Source: an uncultured Bacilli bacterium (GTDB lineage: Bacteria; Bacillota_I; Bacilli_A; RF39; UBA660). Taken from it: a stretch of DNA of 32,950 bases. The notes below the pieces were generated by a model. The model made no database searches. It saw only the letters and a program-made list of their open reading frames with translations, and was not told where the DNA came from. Shown here one piece after another: positions 15,781-24,232 of this stretch (its first letter is position 1; each line of letters begins with the position of its first letter). Where the stretch lies: positions 1 through 32,950 of the forward strand of contig CAJUMA010000017.1 in NCBI GenBank assembly GCA_910587065.1, written 5' to 3'. The position numbers were made by a program, and so were the translations under genes.

Positions 15781-17775
15781 ATGAAAATAAATTTAAAGCG
15801 ATTATCTTTATTTATTGTAACTCTTTTTCTTTTTGTCTATTCTTTTCAATATAACTGTTTTGCAAGTGAAGCATTACTAGCTAATACTTATACTAATACA
15901 GTAAGAAGTACAAATTATCCCTATGTAATTGATGCATATGATATTGATATGCGGGTTAATGAAAATAATACTTTTGATGTTACAGAAAGAATCAGTGTTT
16001 ATTTTAATTTACCTAGACATGGTATAAAAAGAGAAATACCGCTTATAAATAAAATTACAAGAACGGATGGAACTAAATCAGCTAATCGAGCTAGAATAAG
16101 TAATATTCAAGTTAATGAACCTTATAAAATCACTAATGGTAATGGTGTAAAAACTTTAACAATAGGTGATGCAGATATTACAAATACTGGCATAAAAGAA
16201 TATATTATCAAGTATACTTATAATATTGGAAAAGACCCACTAAAAGATAAAGATGAATTGTATTTTAATTTAATAGGTACTTCTTGGGATACAGTTATTA
16301 ACAATATATCATTTTCAATTACAATGCCAAAAGCTTTTGACAAATCTAAACTTGGATTTTCAACTGGTAATGTTGGATCCACTAATAGTAATGCAGTAAG
16401 TTATAATGTTATTGGTAATAAAATTGTAGGTAACTTAAATAGCACTTTATATCCAAAGCAATCTTTAACAATAAGATGTGAACTTGATGAAGACTATTTT
16501 GTTGGTGAATACTTAAGAACAGAACCAATAAAGTATTTAGTAATTATCTTACCAATTCTACTTGCAAGCATTTCATTTATCTTCTGGTATAGACACGGTC
16601 GTGATGATGATGTAATTGATACGGTTGAATTTTATCCACCTAATGGACTTAATAGTTTAGAAATAGGATACCTTTATAAAGGAAAAGCAGAAAACTATGA
16701 TGTTACATCCCTTTTAATTTATTTAGCTAATAAAGGATATATTAAAATAGCTGAAATAAAAGAGAAAAAAACTATTCCCAGTATTTTAAATAATTCAACA
16801 ATAAAGGTTGATGGAGTAAAATTAGATGAACTACCTGATACTTACTCAACATTTAAACTTATTAAACTAAAAGAATATGATGGAGTTAATAAATATGAAC
16901 GGGAATTCTTTAATGGACTTTTTAGTAATAGTAAAACTGAAGTTATTTATGAAGATTTATATAATAAATTTTATAAAACAACAAACTCAATTATAAAAGA
17001 AGTTGATAAAGAAAATAGAAAAAACATTTTTGAAAAATCATCTTTAAATAGGATATGGATTATAAAAGTTTTTAAAATTATTACTCTTTTACTTATTACT
17101 ATTCCACCCATTTTGGAGTATGGATCAGCTGGTTATTTAATGTTTGCAATATTATTTCCATATATATTATTTGCAGCTGTATTTGATATGATTTTTAATT
17201 TAATTACAAAAAAAGAAGAAAGTAGATCATCTATTATTGGATTCATTGTAATAACTATTATTTTAATAATTTGCTTGTATGGTCCACTTAATATCTTTGT
17301 AATACCTTATATTACTTCTGAAAAGATATATCTAATTTCTTATATTTTAGGTTATCTACTTATGGCTGTAATGAATATTATAATTATTTATATGCCTAAG
17401 AGAAGTAAATATGGTATTGAAATGCTTGGTCGTATAAGAGGATTTAAAAACTTTTTAGAAACGGCTGAAAAAGATAGATTAGAATTCTTAGTAAATGAAA
17501 ATCCAACATATTTTTATGATATTCTTCCATATACTTATGTACTTAATGTATCTGATAAATGGATTGAAAGATTTGAAGCAATAAATTTAACTCAGCCTGA
17601 TTGGTATGATAGTCCAAATTCTTTTTCAATTACTTCATTTGATACATTTATGTCATCAACTATGTCATCTGCTGATAGTGCAATGTCATCTAGTCCTTCT
17701 TCCGATAGTGGTTCATCCTCTGGTGGTGGATCTTCTGGAGGAGGCTCCGGTGGTGGCGGAGGATCATCATGGTAA
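15781..17775 (+). CDS. DUF2207 domain membrane protein, LemA partner
   Basis: The 664-aa protein has a signal peptide (1-28) and an extracellular DUF2207 domain (about 45-240; YDIDMRVNENNTFDVTERI and GIKREIPL are typical). A membrane helix (about 253-271), a cytoplasmic region and three to four helices between about 430 and 545 follow. The tail is Ser/Gly-rich (about 625-664), ending GGGGGSSW, as is common in this family. Most members pair with LemA, which precedes it by 15 bases with a GGAGAG ribosome site between. The joint role is unknown; envelope maintenance is the usual guess. Confidence 0.93.
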   Translation: MKINLKRLSLFIVTLFLFVYSFQYNCFASEALLANTYTNTVRSTNYPYVIDAYDIDMRVNENNTFDVTERISVYFNLPRHGIKREIPLINKITRTDGTKSANRARISNIQVNEPYKITNGNGVKTLTIGDADITNTGIKEYIIKYTYNIGKDPLKDKDELYFNLIGTSWDTVINNISFSITMPKAFDKSKLGFSTGNVGSTNSNAVSYNVIGNKIVGNLNSTLYPKQSLTIRCELDEDYFVGEYLRTEPIKYLVIILPILLASISFIFWYRHGRDDDVIDTVEFYPPNGLNSLEIGYLYKGKAENYDVTSLLIYLANKGYIKIAEIKEKKTIPSILNNSTIKVDGVKLDELPDTYSTFKLIKLKEYDGVNKYEREFFNGLFSNSKTEVIYEDLYNKFYKTTNSIIKEVDKENRKNIFEKSSLNRIWIIKVFKIITLLLITIPPILEYGSAGYLMFAILFPYILFAAVFDMIFNLITKKEESRSSIIGFIVITIILIICLYGPLNIFVIPYITSEKIYLISYILGYLLMAVMNIIIIYMPKRSKYGIEMLGRIRGFKNFLETAEKDRLEFLVNENPTYFYDILPYTYVLNVSDKWIERFEAINLTQPDWYDSPNSFSITSFDTFMSSTMSSADSAMSSSPSSDSGSSSGGGSSGGGSGGGGGSSW

Positions 17776-17776
17776 T

Positions 17777-17803
17777 GAGAAAATTTCGATTTTCTCTTTT
17801 TTT
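17777..17803 (+). terminator. Terminator of the lemA operon
   Basis: Perfect 8-bp stem GAGAAAAT - TTCG - ATTTTCTC (17777-17796) with a stable UUCG-type loop and seven Ts. It starts directly after the TAA stop. Confidence 0.9.
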
Positions 17804-17804
17804 A

Positions 17805-17813
17805 TGCTATAAT
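17805..17813 (+). promoter_or_regulatory. Extended -10 promoter abutting the lemA terminator
   Basis: TGC-TATAAT, with the -10 box at 17808-17813, begins two bases after the T7 tail. No -35 box is visible; it serves the gene at 17843. Confidence 0.6.
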
Positions 17814-17842
17814 ATCTACTTAATTGAAAGGGGAAAATGGTT

Positions 17843-19093
17843 ATGCGAAATCTCCAAGAAGAAGCACTTAAATATATTAAAATAGTTGCACCAAATAAAT
17901 TTTATGTAACAAAGTTTGAAGATAAAGATCAAACATTTAAAAACGCGATTATTAAATATAAAAATGAGAATCCTAAAATAGAATTCTCTTTAAATGATTT
18001 TGCTTTAGTAAGAATTGTTGATAAGAATAATTTTCCTTATGATTTTACATATCATCCAACTTTTATTGGCGATAATCCATATGAGATGGAAAATCCTTTT
18101 TACCCTACTTTGTTAATGCTACATTATGATGAAGATATTTATAAAGCAAGTGATATTAAAATATCTCAGGATGAGATTGATTCGAATATGCCATTAATTG
18201 GATTCAGATATCGTGCTACTAAACATTTTAGTATTAATAGCTTAGCATCAAATGTCTATGAGTTTTTTAATCAAAGTTCAATTTTTGATACTGGAGACTT
18301 TATAATAATTGAGCCTTTAAGTGAAAGAATTAATGATAAAAGACTCGTTAATCTAAATCCTGTTGATACATTTTTTGATTTAAGTAAAGAATGTATGACG
18401 GTGAGTGAAAACGCCATATTTTTAATTAGAGAAGATTCACTTGATGAATATATGAAAATTCCATTTATAAAAGAAAGATTAGATAAGAGCACTATTTTCA
18501 TTTATAAAGATAATGCAAGTTTAGCTACTGATATTGTACTTTCTTACTTAGGCTATATTCCACAACACTCTTTCCAACAATTAAAATTGAAAGAAGAATA
18601 TTATTTTTTAGATCATAATGAAGTAAGTGATGCAGAATATATTAAAGAATTCCAAAACTATATAGATTATCTTAATAGACGATATCTTAATGCATCATAC
18701 TTTGATATACCAGAAGAAATAAAAAGAAAAAGAAAAAAAGAATATGAATCAATACCCGGTATATTTCATGCTGATACTAAATACTATCTTGAAGAAGATG
18801 ATAAACGTATTCTAAACGATATTAAAATATATGAGGAATACTTAAGACTTGTGTTTAGAGATATAACATTTGTAGATGATAATATTGTAAGAGAAGTAAT
18901 AGCTAGCGTGAAAAATGATGTTTTAGATATTGGTTCACAACCATTTAAAAGAACATTTATTAAAACTAGTAGAAAATTTAGTGATTTATTTTTAAAAACA
19001 CTTATAGAAATGAGTTATCCCAAATATAAAGAATTAACTGATAAGTTTAACCAACAGCAATTAAAGATAGTTGATTATAAAAGACGTGGATGA
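17843..19093 (+). CDS. Hypothetical protein (416 aa)
   Basis: The ribosome site AAAGGGG (17827-17833) is 9 bases from the ATG at 17843 but only 3 from an in-frame ATG at 17837, so 17843 is preferred; the earlier start adds two residues. The protein is soluble, with no signal peptide, membrane helix or clear catalytic motif. The first half looks alpha/beta, and the second half is helical and strongly charged, with a KRKRKKEYE stretch near residue 300. It ends in TGA, one of three intact TGA-terminated genes here. I do not recognise the family. It has its own promoter and converges on the ferritin-like gene with a shared hairpin terminator. Confidence 0.75.
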   Translation: MRNLQEEALKYIKIVAPNKFYVTKFEDKDQTFKNAIIKYKNENPKIEFSLNDFALVRIVDKNNFPYDFTYHPTFIGDNPYEMENPFYPTLLMLHYDEDIYKASDIKISQDEIDSNMPLIGFRYRATKHFSINSLASNVYEFFNQSSIFDTGDFIIIEPLSERINDKRLVNLNPVDTFFDLSKECMTVSENAIFLIREDSLDEYMKIPFIKERLDKSTIFIYKDNASLATDIVLSYLGYIPQHSFQQLKLKEEYYFLDHNEVSDAEYIKEFQNYIDYLNRRYLNASYFDIPEEIKRKRKKEYESIPGIFHADTKYYLEEDDKRILNDIKIYEEYLRLVFRDITFVDDNIVREVIASVKNDVLDIGSQPFKRTFIKTSRKFSDLFLKTLIEMSYPKYKELTDKFNQQQLKIVDYKRRG

Positions 19094-19095
19094 AA

Positions 19096-19123
19096 AAAGA
19101 ACATCTATTATAGATATTCTTTT
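19096..19123. terminator. Terminator between convergent genes
   Basis: Hairpin AGAA-c-ATCTA / TAGAT-a-TTCT (19098-19120, one mismatch, 3-base loop) with an A run before and a T run after, usable on both strands. The minus-strand gene's stop codon is in the loop. Confidence 0.7.
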
Positions 19124-19542
19124 AATGTATCGTACGCTCTTTCTTGCATTGTAATATATTCTTCAATTAGATTTTCCACTTCAGGATCTGTATCTTTATG
19201 ATTTAAAAGTCTTCTACCTTCAATTATTCCCATATTAGTTCCTTGTAATAATAGTTCAACATCTTTAGAGTCACTTTTATCCATCATTGTTTTAATTTCA
19301 ATTCCATACCATGTCATTACTTTATTCATGGCACTTGTTTCATGTGGTTCTTTTTTACTATATTCAGGATACAGTTCACTAATCTTATCCGTAATCATTT
19401 TATATTCATCGCATTGTTTATTTAATACTTTTTTGAGTTCCTTGTTATCTATCTTATCAAAAATAAAGTTTATTGCATCTATTCCCATACATGCACCCTT
19501 ATTTAATTCATCTAAGACATTAATACTTTCTTTTTCTTTCAT
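19108..19542 (-). CDS. Ferritin-like four-helix protein (DUF2383-like)
   Basis: The 144-aa protein is predicted as four helices with the repeated pattern LNELxKGACMGIDAI / GTNMGIIEGRRLL, similar to the DUF2383 ferritin-like family. The usual Glu/His metal ligands are not all obvious, so metal binding is uncertain. A GTG at 19554 would add four residues, but the G-rich ribosome site GTGGGTGAT overlaps it, so the ATG at 19542 is chosen. A 6-bp hairpin (19549-19567) covers this ribosome site. It lies 48 bases after a helical hypothetical gene on the same strand. Confidence 0.75.
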   Translation of the reverse strand: MKEKESINVLDELNKGACMGIDAINFIFDKIDNKELKKVLNKQCDEYKMITDKISELYPEYSKKEPHETSAMNKVMTWYGIEIKTMMDKSDSKDVELLLQGTNMGIIEGRRLLNHKDTDPEVENLIEEYITMQERAYDTLKEYL

Positions 19543-19548
19543 AAAATC

Positions 19549-19567
19549 ACCCACTTATATTGTGGGT
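19549..19567 (-). promoter_or_regulatory. Hairpin over the ribosome site of the ferritin-like gene
   Basis: ACCCAC - 7 bases - GTGGGT (19549-19554 with 19562-19567). On the mRNA the 3' arm is the G-rich ribosome site itself, which could limit translation. Confidence 0.4.
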
Positions 19568-19590
19568 TTATTTGTTTCTTTTATACGGAT

Positions 19591-20007
19591 TTATTGATGA
19601 TAATAATGGTCATTTAGAAATTCCATCTCTTTTTTGGCATCATATTTTTTCACTAAACTTTCTATTTCCCTGTAGAAGTCTAAATTAATTGATCTTTCAA
19701 CAAAAGAAGTACCAAATTCAGAATACTCTAACATTATATCGCATATGGCGATTACCTCAAGAATAGTTTTAGCATTAGTTTGGAATATTGTGTCAACAAC
19801 TTCCCAAGGTGAGCCTTCTTTTAGTTCTTTCATTATTTCGGCGGCTATTGAATACGCCTTCATTTTTGCTGCAAAGTGATCTTTATCATAAAATGATACC
19901 CGGTGAATAAAGTCGATTATATCATTTTTAAATCTTTCTTTTGCTGCTTCTTTACAATAGGCTGAATATGGAATTGTGGCTTCTGCCCATGACTTAATAT
20001 CTTCCAT
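19591..20007 (-). CDS. Hypothetical helical protein (138 aa)
   Basis: An AGAGGTG ribosome site precedes the ATG at 20007; the frame is open for 17 more codons upstream, but that part covers the promoter and lacks a ribosome site. The protein is acidic, soluble and almost all helical (MEDIKSWAEATIPYS...), with a His-rich end (NDHYYHQ). No recognised motif. It has a good promoter of its own and may be co-transcribed with the ferritin-like gene, since only a weak hairpin lies between. Confidence 0.7.
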   Translation of the reverse strand: MEDIKSWAEATIPYSAYCKEAAKERFKNDIIDFIHRVSFYDKDHFAAKMKAYSIAAEIMKELKEGSPWEVVDTIFQTNAKTILEVIAICDIMLEYSEFGTSFVERSINLDFYREIESLVKKYDAKKEMEFLNDHYYHQ

Positions 20008-20029
20008 GTATTCACCTCTTTTGTTGCTT

Positions 20030-20058
20030 ATTCTAATACACAAACAATTATTTAGCAA
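20030..20058 (-). promoter_or_regulatory. Promoter of the helical hypothetical gene
   Basis: Minus strand TTGCTA (20058-20053), 17 bases, TAGAAT (20035-20030). It is divergent from the promoter for the HD-domain gene. Confidence 0.6.
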
Positions 20059-20073
20059 GTCTTATTAGAAATA

Positions 20074-20082
20074 TGCTATAAT
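20074..20082 (+). promoter_or_regulatory. Extended -10 promoter of the HD-domain gene
   Basis: TGC-TATAAT with the -10 box at 20077-20082, followed by GGAGG and the ATG at 20104. Confidence 0.55.
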
Positions 20083-20103
20083 ATTTTTCACTGGAGGTAC
20101 ATT

Positions 20104-20853
20104 ATGGCATTTGATTTTAAAGATGAAGTAAGAGTATTTATGATATTTGACATTCTTGGAGATACTTTAAGAAGTGGACCTATTGAATGGGCGATAAAAA
20201 GAGAAAGACTTGAAAGTATTAAAGACCATGTCTTTGATTTAATTCTTATGTATAGACTTCTAGAAAGATATTTACCAAGTGATTTAAATGGTAGTTTAGT
20301 AATTGATTATTTATTAGTTCATGATTTGGCTGAAGCGATAACTGGTGATATAACTAAATTTGGTAGTGTTAGTGATGATGAGAGAACTAGGGTAAGCAAT
20401 ATTGCTACTGATTATCTAATAAGGAAATTTAATTCAGTAATGGACTTTTGTAGTTTGATGATTGGTTTTGAAAATAAATCAACTATAGAAGCTAAAATTG
20501 CATCTTTATTTGATTCCATTCATTCAGCTACAACATTTATTAAATATGCTGCTGAAGGTATTACTGATATAGATGATCCTGATATTATACCAGAGTTAAA
20601 AATGTATCAAGGCATAGCAAGAGAAAGAAATATAGATTTAGGTGATGTTTTCTATGAGTATCATCGTAAAAAGTTAAATTTCACAGATGAAGAATGTTAC
20701 AGATTCAAAATTACTAGAGAAGAAGCTGACTATATTATTAGTGTAATGACTTCATTCATAGATGAATTCCATGATCAAAAAAATAACTCAACTCTTTTAA
20801 GTGTTAGCGATGATTTTCCTAAATATGCAACTCAGTATAAGAGAAAAAAGTAA
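20104..20853 (+). CDS. HD-domain phosphohydrolase, YfbR/HDDC2-like
   Basis: The 249-aa protein carries the HD metal set: His42 (IKDHVFD), His73-Asp74 (LVHDLAEAITGDI) and Asp137 (SLFDSIHS). The HDLAEAITGD stretch is typical of the YfbR/HDDC2 5'-deoxynucleotidase branch, which removes phosphate from dNMPs. It is longer than YfbR (about 200 aa), with an extra C-terminal part of some 60 residues, so the exact substrate is open. GGAGG lies 8 bases before the ATG. It is a single-gene unit with a terminator whose stem starts at the stop codon. Confidence 0.82.
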   Translation: MAFDFKDEVRVFMIFDILGDTLRSGPIEWAIKRERLESIKDHVFDLILMYRLLERYLPSDLNGSLVIDYLLVHDLAEAITGDITKFGSVSDDERTRVSNIATDYLIRKFNSVMDFCSLMIGFENKSTIEAKIASLFDSIHSATTFIKYAAEGITDIDDPDIIPELKMYQGIARERNIDLGDVFYEYHRKKLNFTDEECYRFKITREEADYIISVMTSFIDEFHDQKNNSTLLSVSDDFPKYATQYKRKK

Positions 20854-20873
20854 CTATATAAAGTTATTTTTTT
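20851..20873 (+). terminator. Terminator of the HD-domain gene
   Basis: Short stem TAACT - ATATAA - AGTTA followed by seven Ts. The stem begins at the TAA stop. Confidence 0.65.
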
Positions 20874-20931
20874 CTTTTAATAATAATATTTTATGATAGA
20901 ATAAGTTTGTAAGAAGTGAGTTGAAGTAAAT

Positions 20932-22281
20932 GTGAAAAATTATATTAAGCTATTAGTTACTGTAGTGATTGCTGGCACTATTAATGCCTTTGCAGTTACA
21001 TCGTTTGTTAATGATACAAATATAAGTGTAAAAAGTATTAATTTATTAAGTTATGATGCAACTAACGAAAAAATAACGGTTGAAGTAAATAAGAAATTAA
21101 GTATTTTTTATAAATTTGATTTTGATTGTTATGCAGTTTCTTCTGGCAAAACTTTTAGTAGTCAAGGAAAAGGGCAAAAATGTTTTTTAGAACTACCAAT
21201 CAACAATGATTATGAAATATATCTAGAAAATAGATATAGTAAAAGTACTTATTATAATTTAATTGATCACATAAATAATAAGTTAGAATTTAAATTTGAT
21301 AAAGATGAAGTTTATTTAACTGTAGGTGGTAGTATTGATATTACTTACTCTGATAAATATGTTTTTCCTATTGAAACTATGTACAATTTCTATTCTATAG
21401 ATGCAAGTATTGCAGAAGTAAAGAATGGTAAAATTGAAGGTATTTCCCCTGGAGTTACATACATTAAAGAAAAAGGAAGCGATGATCAAATTAAGGTTAC
21501 TGTCACTGACTTAATAACGTCTTATACTTTATCAAAACAAAAAAAAGAAATTATTCCTTGTAAATTATATTCAGAAAATGATGCATCTCTTCTTGATGAA
21601 TTGTTAGAATATTATGTAAAAGAAGCGGGTTATGAAACACGTGCTGGTGCTGTTGCCGCTGCTAGATTTTTAACATTACAATTTAAATATCGCATCCCTT
21701 ATTTTTATGAAAATGGTCGCATAAATGATTCAGGAGTCAATAAAGCTGATGGTGAAGGAAGATACTATAAGAAGGGATTATATTTAAGTGAAGATAAATA
21801 TAAAAGTATCCTTTATACTTTTGTAGATAAGGCTATGTGGGGATGTCCTCTAAAAAATGGTACAAATAATCCTAAATATGGATTTGTTGCTGGAAAGAAA
21901 ATGCCAAATGGACTAGACTGTTCTGGTTTTGTATCTTGGGCTTTAGTAAATGGTGGCTTTGATCCAGGTGATGTTGGAGCCGGAGAAAATGAAGGAATAT
22001 ACCAATTAACTGATACTGGAGAATTTACAGCTTTAACAAAAGATTTAGCTTTATCCGGTCAAATAAAAACAGGAGATTTATTTAATTTCTGGGGACATAT
22101 CGCGATAATTATTGGACAAGATGAGAAAAATTACTATGTCGCAGAGTCTCTTCCACATTTGGGTGGTGTTATTGCTAAAACATATTCAAAAGCAACGGTT
22201 GCGAACACTTTTGAGTTTGTTGTATTTATGGATAAATTTTATAAAATTGACGGCAATTTAACTAACTACTGGGAGGAATAA
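20932..22281 (+). CDS. Secreted NlpC/P60 peptidoglycan endopeptidase with Ig-like domain
   Basis: The 449-aa protein starts at GTG with an N-terminal export or anchor helix (about 5-25). A beta-rich region follows, including a Big2-type Ig-like domain (about 123-195; ASIAEVKNGKIEGISPGVTYI). A C-terminal NlpC/P60 domain (about 315-440) has catalytic Cys330 in DCSGFV and His389 in WGHIAII. It should cut the stem peptides of peptidoglycan. No ATG gives a full signal sequence, so GTG is chosen; its ribosome site is weak. A bidirectional terminator follows, shared with the convergent DUF3810 gene. Confidence 0.88.
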   Translation: MKNYIKLLVTVVIAGTINAFAVTSFVNDTNISVKSINLLSYDATNEKITVEVNKKLSIFYKFDFDCYAVSSGKTFSSQGKGQKCFLELPINNDYEIYLENRYSKSTYYNLIDHINNKLEFKFDKDEVYLTVGGSIDITYSDKYVFPIETMYNFYSIDASIAEVKNGKIEGISPGVTYIKEKGSDDQIKVTVTDLITSYTLSKQKKEIIPCKLYSENDASLLDELLEYYVKEAGYETRAGAVAAARFLTLQFKYRIPYFYENGRINDSGVNKADGEGRYYKKGLYLSEDKYKSILYTFVDKAMWGCPLKNGTNNPKYGFVAGKKMPNGLDCSGFVSWALVNGGFDPGDVGAGENEGIYQLTDTGEFTALTKDLALSGQIKTGDLFNFWGHIAIIIGQDEKNYYVAESLPHLGGVIAKTYSKATVANTFEFVVFMDKFYKIDGNLTNYWEE

Positions 22282-22284
22282 AAT

Positions 22285-22317
22285 AAGAAGGTTTAATTTA
22301 AATAACCTTCTTTTTCA
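22285..22317. terminator. Bidirectional terminator
   Basis: Perfect 9-bp stem AAGAAGGTT / AACCTTCTT (22285-22293 with 22304-22312), then five Ts on the plus strand. On the minus strand its 5' arm overlaps the last codons of the DUF3810 gene. Confidence 0.85.
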
Positions 22318-23771
22318 TAATGCTCTAAAAGTAAACGAGCAACTCTTGAATACTCATATTCAACACTGCTATAATTCGTGTTAAATATTATATTTTCATC
22401 CTTATCTTTTAAAGGACCTAAAAAATACTTTTCTGCATCTTTCTTTTTTTCCTTAGATACATTTTCTTTTTTGTTTTTTTGATATATCGCTAAATATAGA
22501 TTTCCATCTTTTATAGCAGGCTTAATATTTTTGAATATTTTATTTGATATTGGTAATTCTATTGTTATTCTGCTTTCACTTTTATCTTTTATCAGTTTTA
22601 ATATCTCATCAAGTATTCTTTCTTCATTATCAACTATTATTTTAGCTCCATTATTAATTAAAATAGTTAGTGAATCTTTAAGCTCTTCTTGATTATTTAA
22701 ATAATTCTTTAAACGGTAGCTAGATATACGCATGTATTTAGCTCCTTTTATGTATTCCTCATTATTCTTTGTATAGACATCACATAATTCTTTATAATTT
22801 TCTGTTAAACATTTTGATAAAACTTCATCTTCTAATTCATCTGATATATTTGGTTCAAGGGCGTATAGTGCATCACTTACCCAAGAGAATCCTTCAATGT
22901 AAGAAGAGTATCTAGATAATTCATCATCACTTTCTATTCCTGCCAAAAAAGCGCAGTAAACAGTTTCACTTTCTCTTAAAATTCCTTTAGTGTGGCAAAA
23001 CTCGTGCGTTATTGTATTTAAGACACTTGTAGGTGTTTTATTATAATCAAAATAAGTATTGTATGGCGTTGTAAATCCTACTGTCTTAGAACCTAAAAAA
23101 CTACGCATTAAGTTATTAATTTTACTACTATTATTTGGATAAAGTCCTTTTAGTAATTCTATTTTGTTACTAATATTCTTCAAGTTCTTTACGGCCTGTT
23201 TATTATAATCAATACTTTTAATGTTTCCGTAATCATCTCTTTTTATTTCTTTACTCATAGACATTACTTTTTGTTGTAAGAATTTATCTAATTCTATTAA
23301 ATCTTCTACTTCATAGGTTTTATTTTTCGTTTCTTTAAAGTATAGAGAATCAAAGTGTGGTAGATGATTAGCAAATTGCGATAAAGCACTTGGAAGTATT
23401 ATAAGTAAAGAATAAGTAATTAAAATAGTATAAAAAATGTTGATAATTTTGGATCGCGATTCATAAGTTTTTTTGCTAATATTTTCATAGTAAATTATGC
23501 CTATTACATACGCGATAATAAATATAAAATATAAAACAAAAATTATAATAGACAAATAATTTATATGTCCGTTTAGAAAATAGAATAGACCATTAATATT
23601 ATTTAATATTTTCGAAACAAAAAAATAAGCATAAAAGTCATTATAATATAAAACTATATTATTAACTATAAAAATTAATAAAAGTATTAGACAAGATATA
23701 TTAATACCTATGTTCAGTTTATTTAGTTTTATTGGTTCCTTCGTTTTCGCATTTTTAGTAACTTTTTTCAT
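22293..23771 (-). CDS. DUF3810 membrane metallopeptidase
   Basis: The 492-aa protein has three to four membrane helices in its first 150 residues, then an extracellular domain with GFTTPYNTYFDYNK, the zinc motif HEFCH (His256, Glu257, His260) and ILRESE after it. That combination defines DUF3810, a putative zinc peptidase. The substrate is unknown. The frame is open 12 codons further upstream, but GGAGGAAACC sits correctly before the ATG at 23771, which is used here. A promoter with TGC-TATAGT lies just upstream, directly after the terminator of the 39-aa gene. Confidence 0.87.
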   Translation of the reverse strand: MKKVTKNAKTKEPIKLNKLNIGINISCLILLLIFIVNNIVLYYNDFYAYFFVSKILNNINGLFYFLNGHINYLSIIIFVLYFIFIIAYVIGIIYYENISKKTYESRSKIINIFYTILITYSLLIILPSALSQFANHLPHFDSLYFKETKNKTYEVEDLIELDKFLQQKVMSMSKEIKRDDYGNIKSIDYNKQAVKNLKNISNKIELLKGLYPNNSSKINNLMRSFLGSKTVGFTTPYNTYFDYNKTPTSVLNTITHEFCHTKGILRESETVYCAFLAGIESDDELSRYSSYIEGFSWVSDALYALEPNISDELEDEVLSKCLTENYKELCDVYTKNNEEYIKGAKYMRISSYRLKNYLNNQEELKDSLTILINNGAKIIVDNEERILDEILKLIKDKSESRITIELPISNKIFKNIKPAIKDGNLYLAIYQKNKKENVSKEKKKDAEKYFLGPLKDKDENIIFNTNYSSVEYEYSRVARLLLEHYEKEGYLN

Positions 23772-23787
23772 GGTTTCCTCCAAATAG

Positions 23788-23796
23788 ACTATAGCA
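23788..23796 (-). promoter_or_regulatory. Extended -10 promoter of the DUF3810 gene
   Basis: Minus strand TGC-TATAGT (-10 box 23793-23788), with the TG following the T7 tail of the upstream terminator. No -35 box. Confidence 0.5.
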
Positions 23797-23797
23797 C

Positions 23798-23821
23798 AAA
23801 AAAACAAGTATGTAACTACTT
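23798..23821 (-). terminator. Terminator of the 39-aa gene
   Basis: Minus strand stem AAGTA - GTTACA - TACTT followed by G and seven Ts. The stop codon of the small gene is inside the hairpin. Confidence 0.7.
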
Positions 23822-23935
23822 ATTTTTCTTTTTATTCTTTTTATTTTTCTTATTAATGTATTTTACTTTTATTCCTTTTTCAAGAGCAAACATCTTTTTT
23901 ACTCCATCAGGCAAATTCTTTTTATAAACTTTCAT
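23816..23935 (-). CDS. Small Lys-rich protein (39 aa)
   Basis: GGAGGATTTAT leads straight into the ATG at 23935, an excellent ribosome site, and a TGC-TATAAT promoter lies about 26 bases upstream. The frame ends in TAG inside a hairpin terminator. The protein begins MKVYKKNLPDGVKKMFALEKG and ends in a run of Lys and Asn; it is very basic and could bind RNA or the ribosome. The full promoter-SD-ORF-terminator set makes it convincing despite its length. I do not recognise a family. Some of the A-rich tail could be low-complexity. Confidence 0.65.
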   Translation of the reverse strand: MKVYKKNLPDGVKKMFALEKGIKVKYINKKNKKNKKKNK

Positions 23936-23961
23936 ATAAATCCTCCATCTAATACGTCAAT

Positions 23962-23970
23962 ATTATAGCA
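23962..23970 (-). promoter_or_regulatory. Extended -10 promoter of the 39-aa gene
   Basis: Minus strand TGC-TATAAT with the -10 box at 23967-23962. Confidence 0.55.
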
Positions 23971-24010
23971 CATGATTCCCAATTTTGTTATATAAAATTA
24001 ATAAAATATT

Positions 24011-24019
24011 TGATATAAT
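24011..24019 (+). promoter_or_regulatory. Extended -10 promoter of the DUF1292-like/SLT operon
   Basis: TGA-TATAAT with the -10 box at 24014-24019, leading to AGGTGA and the ATG at 24038. It is divergent from the promoter of the 39-aa gene. Confidence 0.55.
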
Positions 24020-24037
24020 TTATTATAGGTGAATAAT

Positions 24038-24232
24038 ATGTTAAATATCACGATTGATAATCAAACATTTACATATATTAGTAGTGCTAAAATTGATGAC
24101 AAATGTTATATATATTATACAGATGGTAATAAGACATATATAAGTGCTTTTCATTATGAAAATGATATTATGGTCATTGAAAATATTGATGACAAAACTT
24201 TGTCAGAAGTAAAGGAGATACTTGAGAAGTGA
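24038..24232 (+). CDS. Small protein, DUF1292-like (64 aa)
   Basis: AGGTGA sits 5 bases before the ATG at 24038; a GTG at 24029 is in frame but overlaps this site. The short beta-rich protein has the pattern of a DUF1292 (YrzB-like) protein: alternating strands (FTYISSAKIDDKCYIYY), then a short helix. The match is by eye. It ends in TGA, which overlaps the GTG start of the SLT gene (GTGA), so the two are tightly coupled. Confidence 0.7.
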   Translation: MLNITIDNQTFTYISSAKIDDKCYIYYTDGNKTYISAFHYENDIMVIENIDDKTLSEVKEILEK

